64,000 nt of DNA, from positions 248,001-312,000 of the forward strand of contig CAWDIB010000004.1 of assembly GCA_963802275.1 (NCBI GenBank), read 5' to 3'. This document shows, one piece after another, positions 26,288-34,517 of the stretch. Made by a program: the position numbers and the translations under genes. Position 1 is the stretch's first letter; every line of letters starts with the position of its first letter. Origin of the DNA: CAZMZW01 sp963802275. Lineage in GTDB: Bacteria; Chloroflexota; Anaerolineae; Anaerolineales; Anaerolineaceae. The notes under the pieces are model-generated. The model saw only the letters and a program-made list of their open reading frames with translations, ran no database searches and was not told where the DNA came from.

Positions 26288-27295
26288 CTAAACAGGTGGC
26301 AGGGTCCTTTTCAGTACTTCCAGCATGGTCATGGCCTTGCTGGCGCCTTCAGCAGTACAGGTGGTGGGATTATCCACCAGGTAGACTGGGATGCCCAGCG
26401 ACTTGGTTAGATAGCGGTCGATACCGCGCAATTGTGAACCACCTCCGCACAACGCCACCCCGCGATCCATGACATCTGAGATCAATTCAGGAGGTGTTTT
26501 TTCCAGCACCCTTTTTGCCAGGGCAACCACCTCTGAAAGAGGTTCCTGTAGGGCAGTGACGATATCCTCGGTGGTCACCATGATGGTGCGGGGAAGTGAA
26601 GTAACCTGGTCCTGACCCTGCACCTCAAAGGTCAATGATTCCTCATCTTTCATGGCAGCCCCCACCCGCATCTTGGCTAATTCGGCAGCGGCACGACTGA
26701 GAACAACACCATAGGTTTTTCTTAAATAAAGGATGATCTCCTCATCGAATTTGCCACCGCCTGCCCGCACCGTTTCGGCGGCAATTATGCTGTTCATGGC
26801 CAATACCGCCACCTGGTCAGTGCCGCCGCCAAGGCAGATGATCATATTGCCGGTTGGGGGTGAGATGGGCAAGTCCACCCCGAGGGCAGCCGCCAGTGGC
26901 TGTTGTACCAGGAAAACATCGCGGCTGCCAGCTCCCAGTCCAGCTTCATGCACGGCACGCGCCTCCACACTCGTGATGCCATAAGGTACAGTGATCATTA
27001 AACGTGGGCGAAATAACAACATTGGCCCGGAGATCTTACGCACCAGATACCTGAGCATGTTTTCGGTGATCTCATATTCGGCAATCACCCCATGCTGAAT
27101 GGGGTTGATCACCTCAATCGTGTCCGGTACGCGTCCGGTCATATCCTTGGCAGCCTGCCCCCATTCGATCATTTTCCACTCATCCATCATGACAGCCACA
27201 ACGGAAGGTTCATGCAATAGGATCTGCCTGCCTTCCGCAATTACCGTAAAAGATGAACCTAGGTCAATCCCCAGGTCCCTCGAAAAACTCGCCAT
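26288..27295 (-). CDS. mreB: Rod shape-determining protein MreB
   Basis: Actin-like ATPase that organises lateral cell-wall synthesis. The phosphate-1 loop is GIDLGSSFTVIAEG, the adenosine region CGGGSQLRGIDRYL, and IMVTTEDIV and VVALAKRVLEKTPPELISDVMDRGVAL are family segments. Length is 335 residues. It is the last gene of the minus-strand cluster yebC-ruvC-trmH-ruvA-mreB. No mreC or mreD is adjacent in the window. Confidence 0.93.
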   Translation of the reverse strand: MASFSRDLGIDLGSSFTVIAEGRQILLHEPSVVAVMMDEWKMIEWGQAAKDMTGRVPDTIEVINPIQHGVIAEYEITENMLRYLVRKISGPMLLFRPRLMITVPYGITSVEARAVHEAGLGAGSRDVFLVQQPLAAALGVDLPISPPTGNMIICLGGGTDQVAVLAMNSIIAAETVRAGGGKFDEEIILYLRKTYGVVLSRAAAELAKMRVGAAMKDEESLTFEVQGQDQVTSLPRTIMVTTEDIVTALQEPLSEVVALAKRVLEKTPPELISDVMDRGVALCGGGSQLRGIDRYLTKSLGIPVYLVDNPTTCTAEGASKAMTMLEVLKRTLPPV

Positions 27296-27343
27296 CCGTT
27301 ATTCCTTAATTTTGATTTGAAGATTTTAACACAGTGAAAAATG

Positions 27344-27922
27344 TTAAGTGGAAAAATATTGCAGGACGATGCGCAAACGGCTTTCCAGATCCTGCGGGGC
27401 ATCCCTGGGGATGGATTGCAGCGCGCTTTGTGCTTCCACCACGTTGTAACCCAAACCGATGAGGGCATCGATGACTTCAGCATTGACATCCTTGTAGGTG
27501 GAAAGGAACTCCCTGCCCGGCAATTGGCTGACTTTGTCGTGCAGATAGATGACAATTTTTTGAGCCGACTTGGAGCCGATACCGGGCACCTGGCTGAACA
27601 CCTCGGCGCGGTTTGCCAGGGCGGCGGAAATGATGGTTTCCACCGACAAGGTGGAAAGAATGGCCAGGGCTGTCTTTGGGCCAACCCCGCTAATGCTCAA
27701 TAATTTTTTAAACAGATCAAGCTCCTGTTCCTGCTTAAAACCAAACAGGGTCAGTGAATCCTCGCGCACGACCAGGGCCGTGAACAGGTCAATCTTTTCA
27801 CCCACCACCGCGGCAGCACTGACCTCTTTGGGCACCAAGACCCTGAAACCGACGCCGCTGACCATAATGACCAGGTCATGCTCAGTCCTTGAAAGAACCT
27901 CTCCGCTTATCGACGCAATCAT
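27344..27922 (-). CDS. ruvA: Holliday junction DNA helicase subunit RuvA
   Basis: Binds Holliday junctions and loads the RuvB motor. The OB-fold domain starts MIASISGEVL. The two helix-hairpin-helix motifs are SISGVGPKTALAILS near residue 72 and VPGIGSKSAQKIV near residue 107, and the C-terminal domain III (LIGLGYNVVEAQSAL) contacts RuvB. At 192 residues it is normal. No ruvB is in the window. It begins four bases after the TrmH-like stop, so the two are one transcript. Confidence 0.95.
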   Translation of the reverse strand: MIASISGEVLSRTEHDLVIMVSGVGFRVLVPKEVSAAAVVGEKIDLFTALVVREDSLTLFGFKQEQELDLFKKLLSISGVGPKTALAILSTLSVETIISAALANRAEVFSQVPGIGSKSAQKIVIYLHDKVSQLPGREFLSTYKDVNAEVIDALIGLGYNVVEAQSALQSIPRDAPQDLESRLRIVLQYFST

Positions 27923-27925
27923 CCG

Positions 27926-28732
27926 CTATTCCTTTCTCCGCTGTTGATTATATACTTCATAAAGGATGACCGAAGCAGCATTGGCAAGATTCAAGGAATC
28001 CACCCTGCCCCTCATCGGGATGCGGATCAAACCCACACAAATTTGAACCAAGTCCTGGTTTAACCCTTTCTGCTCACTGCCCATTAAAAGCACCAGCGAT
28101 GGGGGATAGTGCGCTGCCTGATAATCCAAACCCTGATCGCATACTGCTGCAAAGCAAGGCAACTGGCTGCCCGATTGCCATGAAATAAATTGTTCATGAT
28201 CCGATCTAATGATACGCATGGTGAAAATAGCACCCATGCTCGCCCGTACAGATGTCGGGTGGTAGGCATCTGTTCCCTGGTTAAGCAGGATGACACCCCT
28301 CCCACCCACCGCATCCAGTGTGCGCAGGATGGAACCCAGATTGCCAGGGTCCTGTATCGAATCCAGCGCCACCCAAATGCCGTCCTCCCGGGAAATGATT
28401 TCGAGAGAATCCCAGCGCTGGCGGATTACGGCAGCCAGCCCCTGGGGTCCTTCTTTAAGGGTGAGCCAACCAAAGGTGCTTTCATCCACTTGCAGCAGCA
28501 ATGTTTCCTGACTGGCAGATAACTGGCGTATTAAGTCGTTGGCGGTTTGGCTGCGCAAAAGAGATGGGCAATAAACGATGCGGGTGAACTGCGCCTGCTG
28601 GGAATGTGCCTCCATGACCGGGCGAATGCCTTCCACGAAAAAAAGACCGGTTTCGTCGCGGTACTTTTTTTCCCGCAGGGCACGAATGCTTTTTATTTCA
28701 GAATTGGAAGTGCTGGTGACCAGTTTAACCAT
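27926..28732 (-). CDS. TrmH/SpoU family RNA 2'-O-methyltransferase
   Basis: A SPOUT-class enzyme that methylates a ribose in rRNA or tRNA. The N-terminal substrate-binding domain (about 100 residues) has YRDETGLFFVEGIRPV. The knotted catalytic domain has motif 1 DPGNLGSILRTLDAVG, motif 2 LLMGSEQKGL and motif 3 IPMRGRVDSLNLANAASVI. At 268 residues it resembles the rlmB/trmH or yacO/ysgA type; the target nucleotide is unassigned. It overlaps ruvC by eight bases. Confidence 0.92.
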   Translation of the reverse strand: MVKLVTSTSNSEIKSIRALREKKYRDETGLFFVEGIRPVMEAHSQQAQFTRIVYCPSLLRSQTANDLIRQLSASQETLLLQVDESTFGWLTLKEGPQGLAAVIRQRWDSLEIISREDGIWVALDSIQDPGNLGSILRTLDAVGGRGVILLNQGTDAYHPTSVRASMGAIFTMRIIRSDHEQFISWQSGSQLPCFAAVCDQGLDYQAAHYPPSLVLLMGSEQKGLNQDLVQICVGLIRIPMRGRVDSLNLANAASVILYEVYNQQRRKE

Positions 28733-29234
28733 CTGGATCGGCTTGAGCGGCGAAGTTTTTCATTTTGTAGCTGTTGAGATGGCAGATGGCGACAGCCAAT
28801 GCATCAGCAACATCATCTGGGGAAGGCGGATCGCTCATCATCAGCAGCGTCTTAACCATGCGCTGGATTTGCTGTTTATCTGCCCGTCCATACCCGGCAA
28901 CGGATTGCTTCACCTCCAGCGGGGAATATTCGCCCACCTGAAGCCCGTTTTGTGCCATGGCCAGTAAAATCACACCGCGCGCCTGGCCAACAGTTAAAGC
29001 CGTGGTCACATTTTGTTGGAAGTAAAGCTTTTCCACCGCTGCGCAATCCGGATGGTGAAGTTGAATGATTTCAGTGATGCGGTCAAAAATCATCCGCAAC
29101 CGCTCCCAATCTGATGAAGCGGCAGGGGTGCGGATGACACCGCAATCGAGCACTTTCAGAGACTGATCAGTTGCTTCCTCGATAATGCCAAAACCAGTGA
29201 TGGCTGTGCCCGGGTCAATACCCAGAACGATCAT
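28725..29234 (-). CDS. ruvC: Crossover junction endodeoxyribonuclease RuvC
   Basis: Resolves Holliday junctions. VLGIDPGTAITGFGIIEE carries the first catalytic Asp (residue 6). The second acidic residue is in AVEKLYFQQNVTTA near residue 68. The last pair is in PDDVADALAVAICH near residues 143-150. At 169 residues it is full length. It follows yebC after three bases, the common yebC-ruvC order. Confidence 0.95.
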   Translation of the reverse strand: MIVLGIDPGTAITGFGIIEEATDQSLKVLDCGVIRTPAASSDWERLRMIFDRITEIIQLHHPDCAAVEKLYFQQNVTTALTVGQARGVILLAMAQNGLQVGEYSPLEVKQSVAGYGRADKQQIQRMVKTLLMMSDPPSPDDVADALAVAICHLNSYKMKNFAAQADPDG

Positions 29235-29237
29235 GAC

Positions 29238-29993
29238 CTATTCGGATTCCAGGGCAGCCCAAGCCTCATCGCTGACCTGTAGGTTGGAGAAGACGCTTTC
29301 CACGTCTTCCAGGTCTTCCACCTCTTCAATCACACGCAAAACCTTGAGGGTATCGTCAAGCGAAAGAGACATTTCCTGCTTCGGGATCATACGCAGGTCC
29401 TGTTCTTCAATCTCGATATTTTCCTTCTTCAGGCGGTCACTCAGGCTTTTGAATACCTCCACCGGGGCAAAGATTTCAATGTACCCCTCGTCTTGCTTAA
29501 CATCATTGGCGCCGCCTTCCACAGCCATCTCGAAGACTTTGTCAAAATTTACGTCAGCAGCGGGGATGGCAAAATAAGCCACACGGTCAAACTGCCAGGC
29601 GACTGAACCCATTTCAGCCATGCTGCCGCCGGAGCGGGAAAGCGTATGGCGCAATTCCGAGACGGTGCGGTTACGGTTCTCGGTCAGGCAATCCACCATC
29701 AAAGCAATGCCATGCGTGGCATAGCCCTCATAGGTAATCTTTTCAATGACCACGCCGCTTTTGTCTTCGCCTGTACCGCGCTTGATGGCACGTTCGATGC
29801 TTTCCTTGGGCATATTGACCGCACGGGCTTTATCAAAGGCAATGCGCAGGCGGAAGTTGGTGTCCGCGTCGCCCCCGCCTTCACGGGCTGCCATTGAAAT
29901 TTCGCGTGCCAGGCGGGTGAACAACTGCCCGCGTTTGGCGTCTGAAGCGCCTTTTTTTCGTTTATTGGTCGCCCAATGAGAATGACCGGACAT
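29238..29993 (-). CDS. yebC: YebC/PmpR-type translation/transcription factor
   Basis: A conserved three-domain protein of 251 residues starting MSGHSHWATNKRKKGASDAK. The segments FRLRIAFDKARAVNMPKESI, ERAIKRGTG and YEGYATHGIALMVDCLTENR are highly typical. Family members have been tied to transcription control and to easing ribosome pausing at proline stretches. It is the first gene of its minus-strand cluster. An AAAGGAG lies upstream of the ATG. Confidence 0.95.
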   Translation of the reverse strand: MSGHSHWATNKRKKGASDAKRGQLFTRLAREISMAAREGGGDADTNFRLRIAFDKARAVNMPKESIERAIKRGTGEDKSGVVIEKITYEGYATHGIALMVDCLTENRNRTVSELRHTLSRSGGSMAEMGSVAWQFDRVAYFAIPAADVNFDKVFEMAVEGGANDVKQDEGYIEIFAPVEVFKSLSDRLKKENIEIEEQDLRMIPKQEMSLSLDDTLKVLRVIEEVEDLEDVESVFSNLQVSDEAWAALESE

Positions 29994-30071
29994 AATCAGG
30001 ACTCCTTTGGATAAAAGTAACTAATTTAGATGGAATAATGTAATTATACCATCCCCGCTTTTCAGTTTTTT

Positions 30072-30848
30072 TTAAGAATTAGGCCGGGATTCGCTGCGAA
30101 CCAGGTTCTTCAGCGTTCCCAGTCCATCAATGGTGATTTCCACCTCATCGCCCGGCGCGAGCGAATTGACCCCAGCCGGGGTGCCGGTAAGGATGACATC
30201 GCCTGGCAGGAGGGTCATGACAGAGGAGATGTAAGCGATTAATTGGGCAATGGGGAAGATCATCTCGCGGGTGGAAGCCATCTGGCGCATGCCGCCATTC
30301 ACGCGGCAGGTGATCAGGCGGTCGGCCACATCCAATTCCGTTTCGATCCACGGGCCGAGCGGACAAAAGGTGTCGAAACCCTTGGCGCGCGTCCATTGCC
30401 CGTCACGCGACTGTAGGTCGCGGGCGGTAACGTCATTGGCGATGGTGTATCCGAGTACGTGGCGGAAGGCATCCGGCGGGCGGATCCAGCGCCCAGCCTT
30501 GCCGATGATGAGCGCCAGCTCGGCTTCGTGCTCCACCTGCTGGGATTGCGGTGGCAGGACGATCTCCGCGCCAGGGCCGATAAGGGCAGAAACCGGCTTC
30601 ATGAACAGTACCGGGTATTCCGGGATTTCCGCACCCTGCTCGCGGGCATGCTCGCTGTAGTTGCGCCCCACACCGATGATCTTGGAAGGCAGCACCGGGG
30701 GCAATAGTTTAACTTTTTTCAGATCCACCACGGCTTCCAGGCGGCGGTGTTCCTGGAAGGGCGGCGCGGTCAGTTCACCGACCCGCTCACCATCCAGCCA
30801 GCCGAATTTGGGGGGTTCTTTGCCTTGTTTATAACGAACAAAACGCAT
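30072..30848 (-). CDS. Fumarylacetoacetate hydrolase family protein
   Basis: A 258-residue FAH-fold enzyme. GVGRNYSEHAREQGAEIPEY, PVLFMKPVSALIGPGAEIVL and HEAELALIIGKAGRWI (metal-binding E-x-E) are present. The segments YTIANDVTARDLQSRDGQWT and VILTGTPAGV complete the active site. The family includes hydratases, decarboxylases and hydrolases of 2-oxo acids such as 2-hydroxyhepta-2,4-diene-1,7-dioate and acylpyruvates. The individual reaction cannot be chosen. It is monocistronic and divergent from tRNA-Val. Confidence 0.92.
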   Translation of the reverse strand: MRFVRYKQGKEPPKFGWLDGERVGELTAPPFQEHRRLEAVVDLKKVKLLPPVLPSKIIGVGRNYSEHAREQGAEIPEYPVLFMKPVSALIGPGAEIVLPPQSQQVEHEAELALIIGKAGRWIRPPDAFRHVLGYTIANDVTARDLQSRDGQWTRAKGFDTFCPLGPWIETELDVADRLITCRVNGGMRQMASTREMIFPIAQLIAYISSVMTLLPGDVILTGTPAGVNSLAPGDEVEITIDGLGTLKNLVRSESRPNS

Positions 30849-30880
30849 ATATCTTCTCCAGAAGTCATTTGAAATCTGGT

Positions 30881-30886
30881 TATAAT
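30881..30886 (+). promoter_or_regulatory. -10 box of tRNA-Val
   Basis: A perfect TATAAT ends ten bases before the tRNA 5' end. No clear -35 at standard spacing. Confidence 0.5.
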
Positions 30887-30895
30887 TATAAGGTC

Positions 30896-30969
30896 GGGCG
30901 GATAGCTCAGTTGGTTAGAGCACATCTTTTACACAGATGAGGCCGCAGGTTCGAGCCCTGTTCCGCCCA
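30896..30969 (+). tRNA. tRNA-Val (TAC)
   Basis: Acceptor GGGCGGA with TCCGCCC, anticodon stem CATCT/AGATG around loop TTTACAC (anticodon TAC), T-arm CAGGTTCGAGCCCTG. The discriminator is A; CCA is not encoded. Confidence 0.95.
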
Positions 30970-31010
30970 CTCAATGGTTCTCCTCAAAATAATTCTTCTC
31001 AGGGGTTAAC

Positions 31011-32552
31011 ATGAAAAACGAACAACGCATCCTGGCTGAAGGGGCTTTATTCACCGACCTGTACCAATTGACTATGGCGCAGCTTTATTTTCGCATGGGC
31101 ATCCACCAGCGGCAGGCACAGTTCGAATATTTCTTCCGCAGCAACCCGGACTACGGCATGCACCAGGCGGGCTACTGCATCAGCGCCGGGCTGGAATGCC
31201 TGGTGGACTGGGTGCAGGCAGCGGAATTCAATAAAACTGAAATTGACGCACTGAAAACCGTTAAAGACCGAAAAGGGCAAGCACTTTTCGCTGCGGACTT
31301 CCTCGCATGGCTACAGGAGCGCCCCATCAGTGAGGGTATCACCCTGCGAGCCATCCCCGAGGGACGGGTGATCCATCCATTGGTACCGATTGCCACGGTG
31401 CAGGGCAACCTGGCCATGGCGCAACTGTTGGAGACCGCCCTGCTCAACCAGCTTAATTTCCAAACGCTGATCGCCACCAAGGCGGCGCGCATCGCCGAGG
31501 TAGCCAACGGACGAACCGTGCTGGAATTCGGCCTGCGCCGGGCGCAGGACCGCGCCGCCACAGCCGGCACCAGGGCAGCGCTGATCGGCGGGGCAAATGC
31601 CTCCTCCAATACGGGCGCGTCGCTGGCTCTGGGTTTTCAACCAAGTGGCACTCACGGACACAGCATGGTGCAGGCGATTGCTGCCATGGGCGGCAACGAG
31701 TTGGAGGCCTTCCGCGCCTTTGCCGAGCTGTATCCCCATAACTGCGTGCTGCTGGTGGACACCTTTAACACGCTGGAAAGCGGCATTCCGAATGCCATCC
31801 GCGTTTTTGAAGAGATGCGACGCAAGGGGCAGGAACCGCTGGGCGTGCGCCTGGATTCCGGTGACCTGGCATATTTGAGCATCCAAACTGCGCGCGTGCT
31901 GGACGCAGCCGGCTTTGACCAGGTCCAGATCGTGCTTTCCAACCAGATGGATGAGCTGACCATCTGGCAGATCATTACCCAGATCCAAAGCGAGGCCAGC
32001 CGCTACGAGGTGGATGCCCAAAAACTGATCAACCGTCTGGCGTACGGTATCGGTACGCGCCTGATCACCTCCGGCGGTGCTTCTGCCCTGGATGGGGTGT
32101 ACAAACTGGTATCCGTGCAGCATAATGGGCACTGGGTGCCGACGATGAAAATCTCTGAAACGCCGGAAAAAACGCTCAACCCGGGCATCAAATCGGTGTG
32201 GCGCATCTACGACCCATCGGAGAAAGCCATCGCCGACCTGATCTGCCTGGCAGAGGAAAAACCGGCCGAAATGGAAGAACTAGAATTCCACCACCCTACC
32301 GACCCAACCAAGTCGCGCACCATTAAGAAAAAGGATATTTCAACCATGGAGTACCTGCACGAGGCCACCATCCGCGATGGGAAAATCGTCTATAAATTCC
32401 CAAGCATTCAGCAAATACGCACCATCCGCCAGCAGGATACCGAGCGGCTCTACCCAGGCGTCAAACGACTGATCAACCCGCACATCTACCATGTGTCGTT
32501 GAGCGGCAATTTGTGGCGTTTGAAGAACAACATGGCGGAAAAAATCCGCTAG
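31011..32552 (+). CDS. pncB: Nicotinate phosphoribosyltransferase
   Basis: Makes nicotinate mononucleotide from nicotinate and PRPP in NAD salvage. LFTDLYQLTMAQLYFRMG opens the protein, EFGLRRAQDRAATAGTRAAL and GTHGHSMVQA (with the phosphorylated-histidine region) follow, and VRLDSGDLAYLSIQ and ITSGGASALDGVYKLV complete the family set. At 513 residues it is the longer bacterial form. RBS-like AGGGG precedes the ATG at 31011. It lies 41 bp after tRNA-Val and is the only NAD gene here. Confidence 0.94.
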   Translation: MKNEQRILAEGALFTDLYQLTMAQLYFRMGIHQRQAQFEYFFRSNPDYGMHQAGYCISAGLECLVDWVQAAEFNKTEIDALKTVKDRKGQALFAADFLAWLQERPISEGITLRAIPEGRVIHPLVPIATVQGNLAMAQLLETALLNQLNFQTLIATKAARIAEVANGRTVLEFGLRRAQDRAATAGTRAALIGGANASSNTGASLALGFQPSGTHGHSMVQAIAAMGGNELEAFRAFAELYPHNCVLLVDTFNTLESGIPNAIRVFEEMRRKGQEPLGVRLDSGDLAYLSIQTARVLDAAGFDQVQIVLSNQMDELTIWQIITQIQSEASRYEVDAQKLINRLAYGIGTRLITSGGASALDGVYKLVSVQHNGHWVPTMKISETPEKTLNPGIKSVWRIYDPSEKAIADLICLAEEKPAEMEELEFHHPTDPTKSRTIKKKDISTMEYLHEATIRDGKIVYKFPSIQQIRTIRQQDTERLYPGVKRLINPHIYHVSLSGNLWRLKNNMAEKIR

Positions 32553-32580
32553 GGGTTTACATCACCCCCTGCCCGGTTAT

Positions 32581-33384
32581 TTATTTGCTGAAGAAATAAC
32601 GCTTGATCCAGTCATCATCGGATTCTTCTTCATCCAATGAGTCCAGGTTCAATCCTTTCACCGGTTGGTCATCGGAAGGTATCTTCTCAAGTTCCTGCTG
32701 CTCCGGTTGTTCGGAATGAGTTGATTCAGAAACACCCTTGCCAATGCCATTCCTGTCTTCGACAAAGCGGCTGACCAATTCTTCATACGAGCCAATGAAC
32801 CAGTTGAGGTCCACCGCACCGGGGATGCCGGGCAGGCGGCCGTTGCTGGAATACTGCCAGAAATCCCAGGAAGCCCAGGGATATGGAATGGTGGGCCAGT
32901 TGGAGGTGTACTGTGCGATCCAGAGCGGATAGGCCTGTGCCCAGTCAGTGTCTGTGCGGCGGTTGAAGAGCATGTAACTGCGCCAGAAACCGCCGCTGGT
33001 GTAAATGATGGGTGTGCGGTTGGTGATGCGTTGAACTTCCTGGACAAATGCAAGCACCTTGGCATTGAGCGGGGTGCCTTTGCTGCCTGCCACCTCCAGG
33101 TCGATCACCGGCGGGAGACTGTTAAAAAGACCGACTGTCTGGCAGAACACCTGCGCCTGGATGACCGGGTCGATGTGGGTGCGGAAGAAATGGTAGGCGC
33201 CCCACAGGATATTGTTCTGCTGGGCACCCTGGATATTATTCTTTAAATTTTGATCAACAAAAACAGTAATTCGCCGATCCGGAAATTCGGTGGCTTTAAT
33301 GAAGGCAAATTTCACCCCGGACTTTGAAATCTTTGCCCAATCGATCTCACCCTGCCAGTGGGAGACGTCAATACCGGGAATCAT
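32581..33384 (-). CDS. Glycoside hydrolase family 25 (lysozyme-type) protein
   Basis: A GH25 muramidase-like barrel. GIDVSHWQGEIDWAKI carries the first catalytic-site Asp, FAFIKATEF and AYHFFRTHIDPVIQA follow, and LPPVIDLEV holds the DxE catalytic pair. The barrel ends with WDFWQYSSNGRLPGIPGAVDLNWFIG. After residue 215 there is a Glu/Asp/Ser-rich tail. There is no signal peptide, so secretion would need another route. It is followed on the same strand by nothing, and preceded 25 bp upstream by a shorter degenerate paralogue. Confidence 0.88.
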   Translation of the reverse strand: MIPGIDVSHWQGEIDWAKISKSGVKFAFIKATEFPDRRITVFVDQNLKNNIQGAQQNNILWGAYHFFRTHIDPVIQAQVFCQTVGLFNSLPPVIDLEVAGSKGTPLNAKVLAFVQEVQRITNRTPIIYTSGGFWRSYMLFNRRTDTDWAQAYPLWIAQYTSNWPTIPYPWASWDFWQYSSNGRLPGIPGAVDLNWFIGSYEELVSRFVEDRNGIGKGVSESTHSEQPEQQELEKIPSDDQPVKGLNLDSLDEEESDDDWIKRYFFSK

Positions 33385-33409
33385 GCGCGTTCACCTTTCG
33401 CTGGATTGT

Positions 33410-34012
33410 TCATAAAGCCGTCACCAGCTGCAACTCTTTTTCATTGCCGTTGAACCAATTCACCCCAACCTGGCCGGGTACACCGGGCAATGTGGTTTTA
33501 AAGGAGGTCTGCCAGAAAGACCACCCACACCAGGGGTAAAGCTGGCCGGGAAAGAAAGCACCGGGTTGATCGATCCACAACAGGCATTGGCTGGCCCACT
33601 CCGATTTCGGCAGGTTGGTCTTCCAGTAAGCGGTAGAGGTGTAAATGACCACCTTACGCGAAACCAGGCGAACCAGGGTATCAATGAAACTGCGTACATT
33701 GGCATCCATTTCTTTGGCTGGCGCACGGTAAAGTTCCAGGCAGACAGCCGGGGGTAATTCACCGGTGATATTCCCGATGGTCTGGGCAAATTTTTCCGCC
33801 TGCAAACGGCAATTCAAGCGAGGGTCCAGCCAGTGGTAGGCACCCACCTGCCAGCCATTCAACCGGGCATTTTTACGGTTGGTGTCAAAAGCCTTATCCG
33901 CCAAAAACAGCCCTGCGCTGGCCTTTAAATAGACAAAACGCTGGGAGGCGCTTGGGAGCTTTTCCCAGACGATTAGACCATTTTTTTCAGAAAAATCGAA
34001 ACCGCTGATCAT
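33410..34012 (-). CDS. Degenerate GH25-like protein
   Basis: A 200-residue paralogue of the neighbouring GH25 gene. The barrel order is kept (ISGFDFSEKNGLIVWEKL, VYLKASAG, AYHWLDPRLN, then WCGWSFWQTSFKTTLPGVPG). The DxE pair of the neighbour reads CLEL here, so the first acid is lost. The SHWQG segment is also changed. It probably lacks muramidase activity or has a changed one, and may bind glycan. No signal peptide is seen. It is likely co-transcribed with the 32581 gene (gap of 25 bp). Confidence 0.78.
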   Translation of the reverse strand: MISGFDFSEKNGLIVWEKLPSASQRFVYLKASAGLFLADKAFDTNRKNARLNGWQVGAYHWLDPRLNCRLQAEKFAQTIGNITGELPPAVCLELYRAPAKEMDANVRSFIDTLVRLVSRKVVIYTSTAYWKTNLPKSEWASQCLLWIDQPGAFFPGQLYPWCGWSFWQTSFKTTLPGVPGQVGVNWFNGNEKELQLVTAL

Positions 34013-34089
34013 GGGTGAATACTTATCCTATCTAATCGGATGCAGGAAGTATGCCAGAAATGTTAATCCAACTCTAATAAAAGAAAGGT

Positions 34090-34095
34090 ATAATG
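34090..34095 (+). promoter_or_regulatory. -10 box of ssrA
   Basis: A perfect TATAAT ends ten bases before the first base of the mature tmRNA. No good -35 is seen. Confidence 0.55.
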
Positions 34096-34105
34096 TTTTT
34101 GTCTG

Positions 34106-34495
34106 GGGATGACAGGCTTCGACGGAGGAGGCTGAACCCGAACGGCGAGCCGAGAGGTACCGAACTCGTAAAATCAGTACAAAAAACAAGTGCCAATCGC
34201 ACTAACTACGCTACTCTTCCTTTAGCTGCGTAAGCAGTTAGAGGAATGGAGCAATGGTCCCTCGGGGCCACGTCTGCCTGCTCCGTTCTCCAGCCGGTAG
34301 TGGAGCAGGCGACACAAGGCTGGAGTGCCGCGCGGTGAGCCGCGCGCTCGCGTGAAAGAGGGCTTTCGGGCCCAAACGGCTGGCAGAAGGATCGGCTGTT
34401 GGTCCCCCCCGTCTGTGAAAATCAAGATCTCTACGCTCGTAGATGTTCGGTGCTCTAATCTTTCGGACGCGGGTTCGATTCCCGCCATCTCCACC
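34106..34495 (+). ncRNA. ssrA: Transfer-messenger RNA (tmRNA)
   Basis: Rescues stalled ribosomes with SmpB. The 5' end GGGGATGACAGGCTTCGACG and 3' end GGGTTCGATTCCCGCCATCTCC form the tRNA-like domain; the 7-bp acceptor pairs GGGGATG with CATCTCC. An internal frame starting GCC at about 34193 and ending TAA encodes the tag ANRTNYATLPLAA, with the usual LAA-type ending. The region from 34260 to 34440 is GC-rich and self-complementary, as expected for the pseudoknots. After the discriminator A, CC but no final A is encoded. Open frames across this RNA are not genes. Confidence 0.96.
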
Positions 34496-34517
34496 TTATC
34501 AAAGCGGGCTGCGTTTG

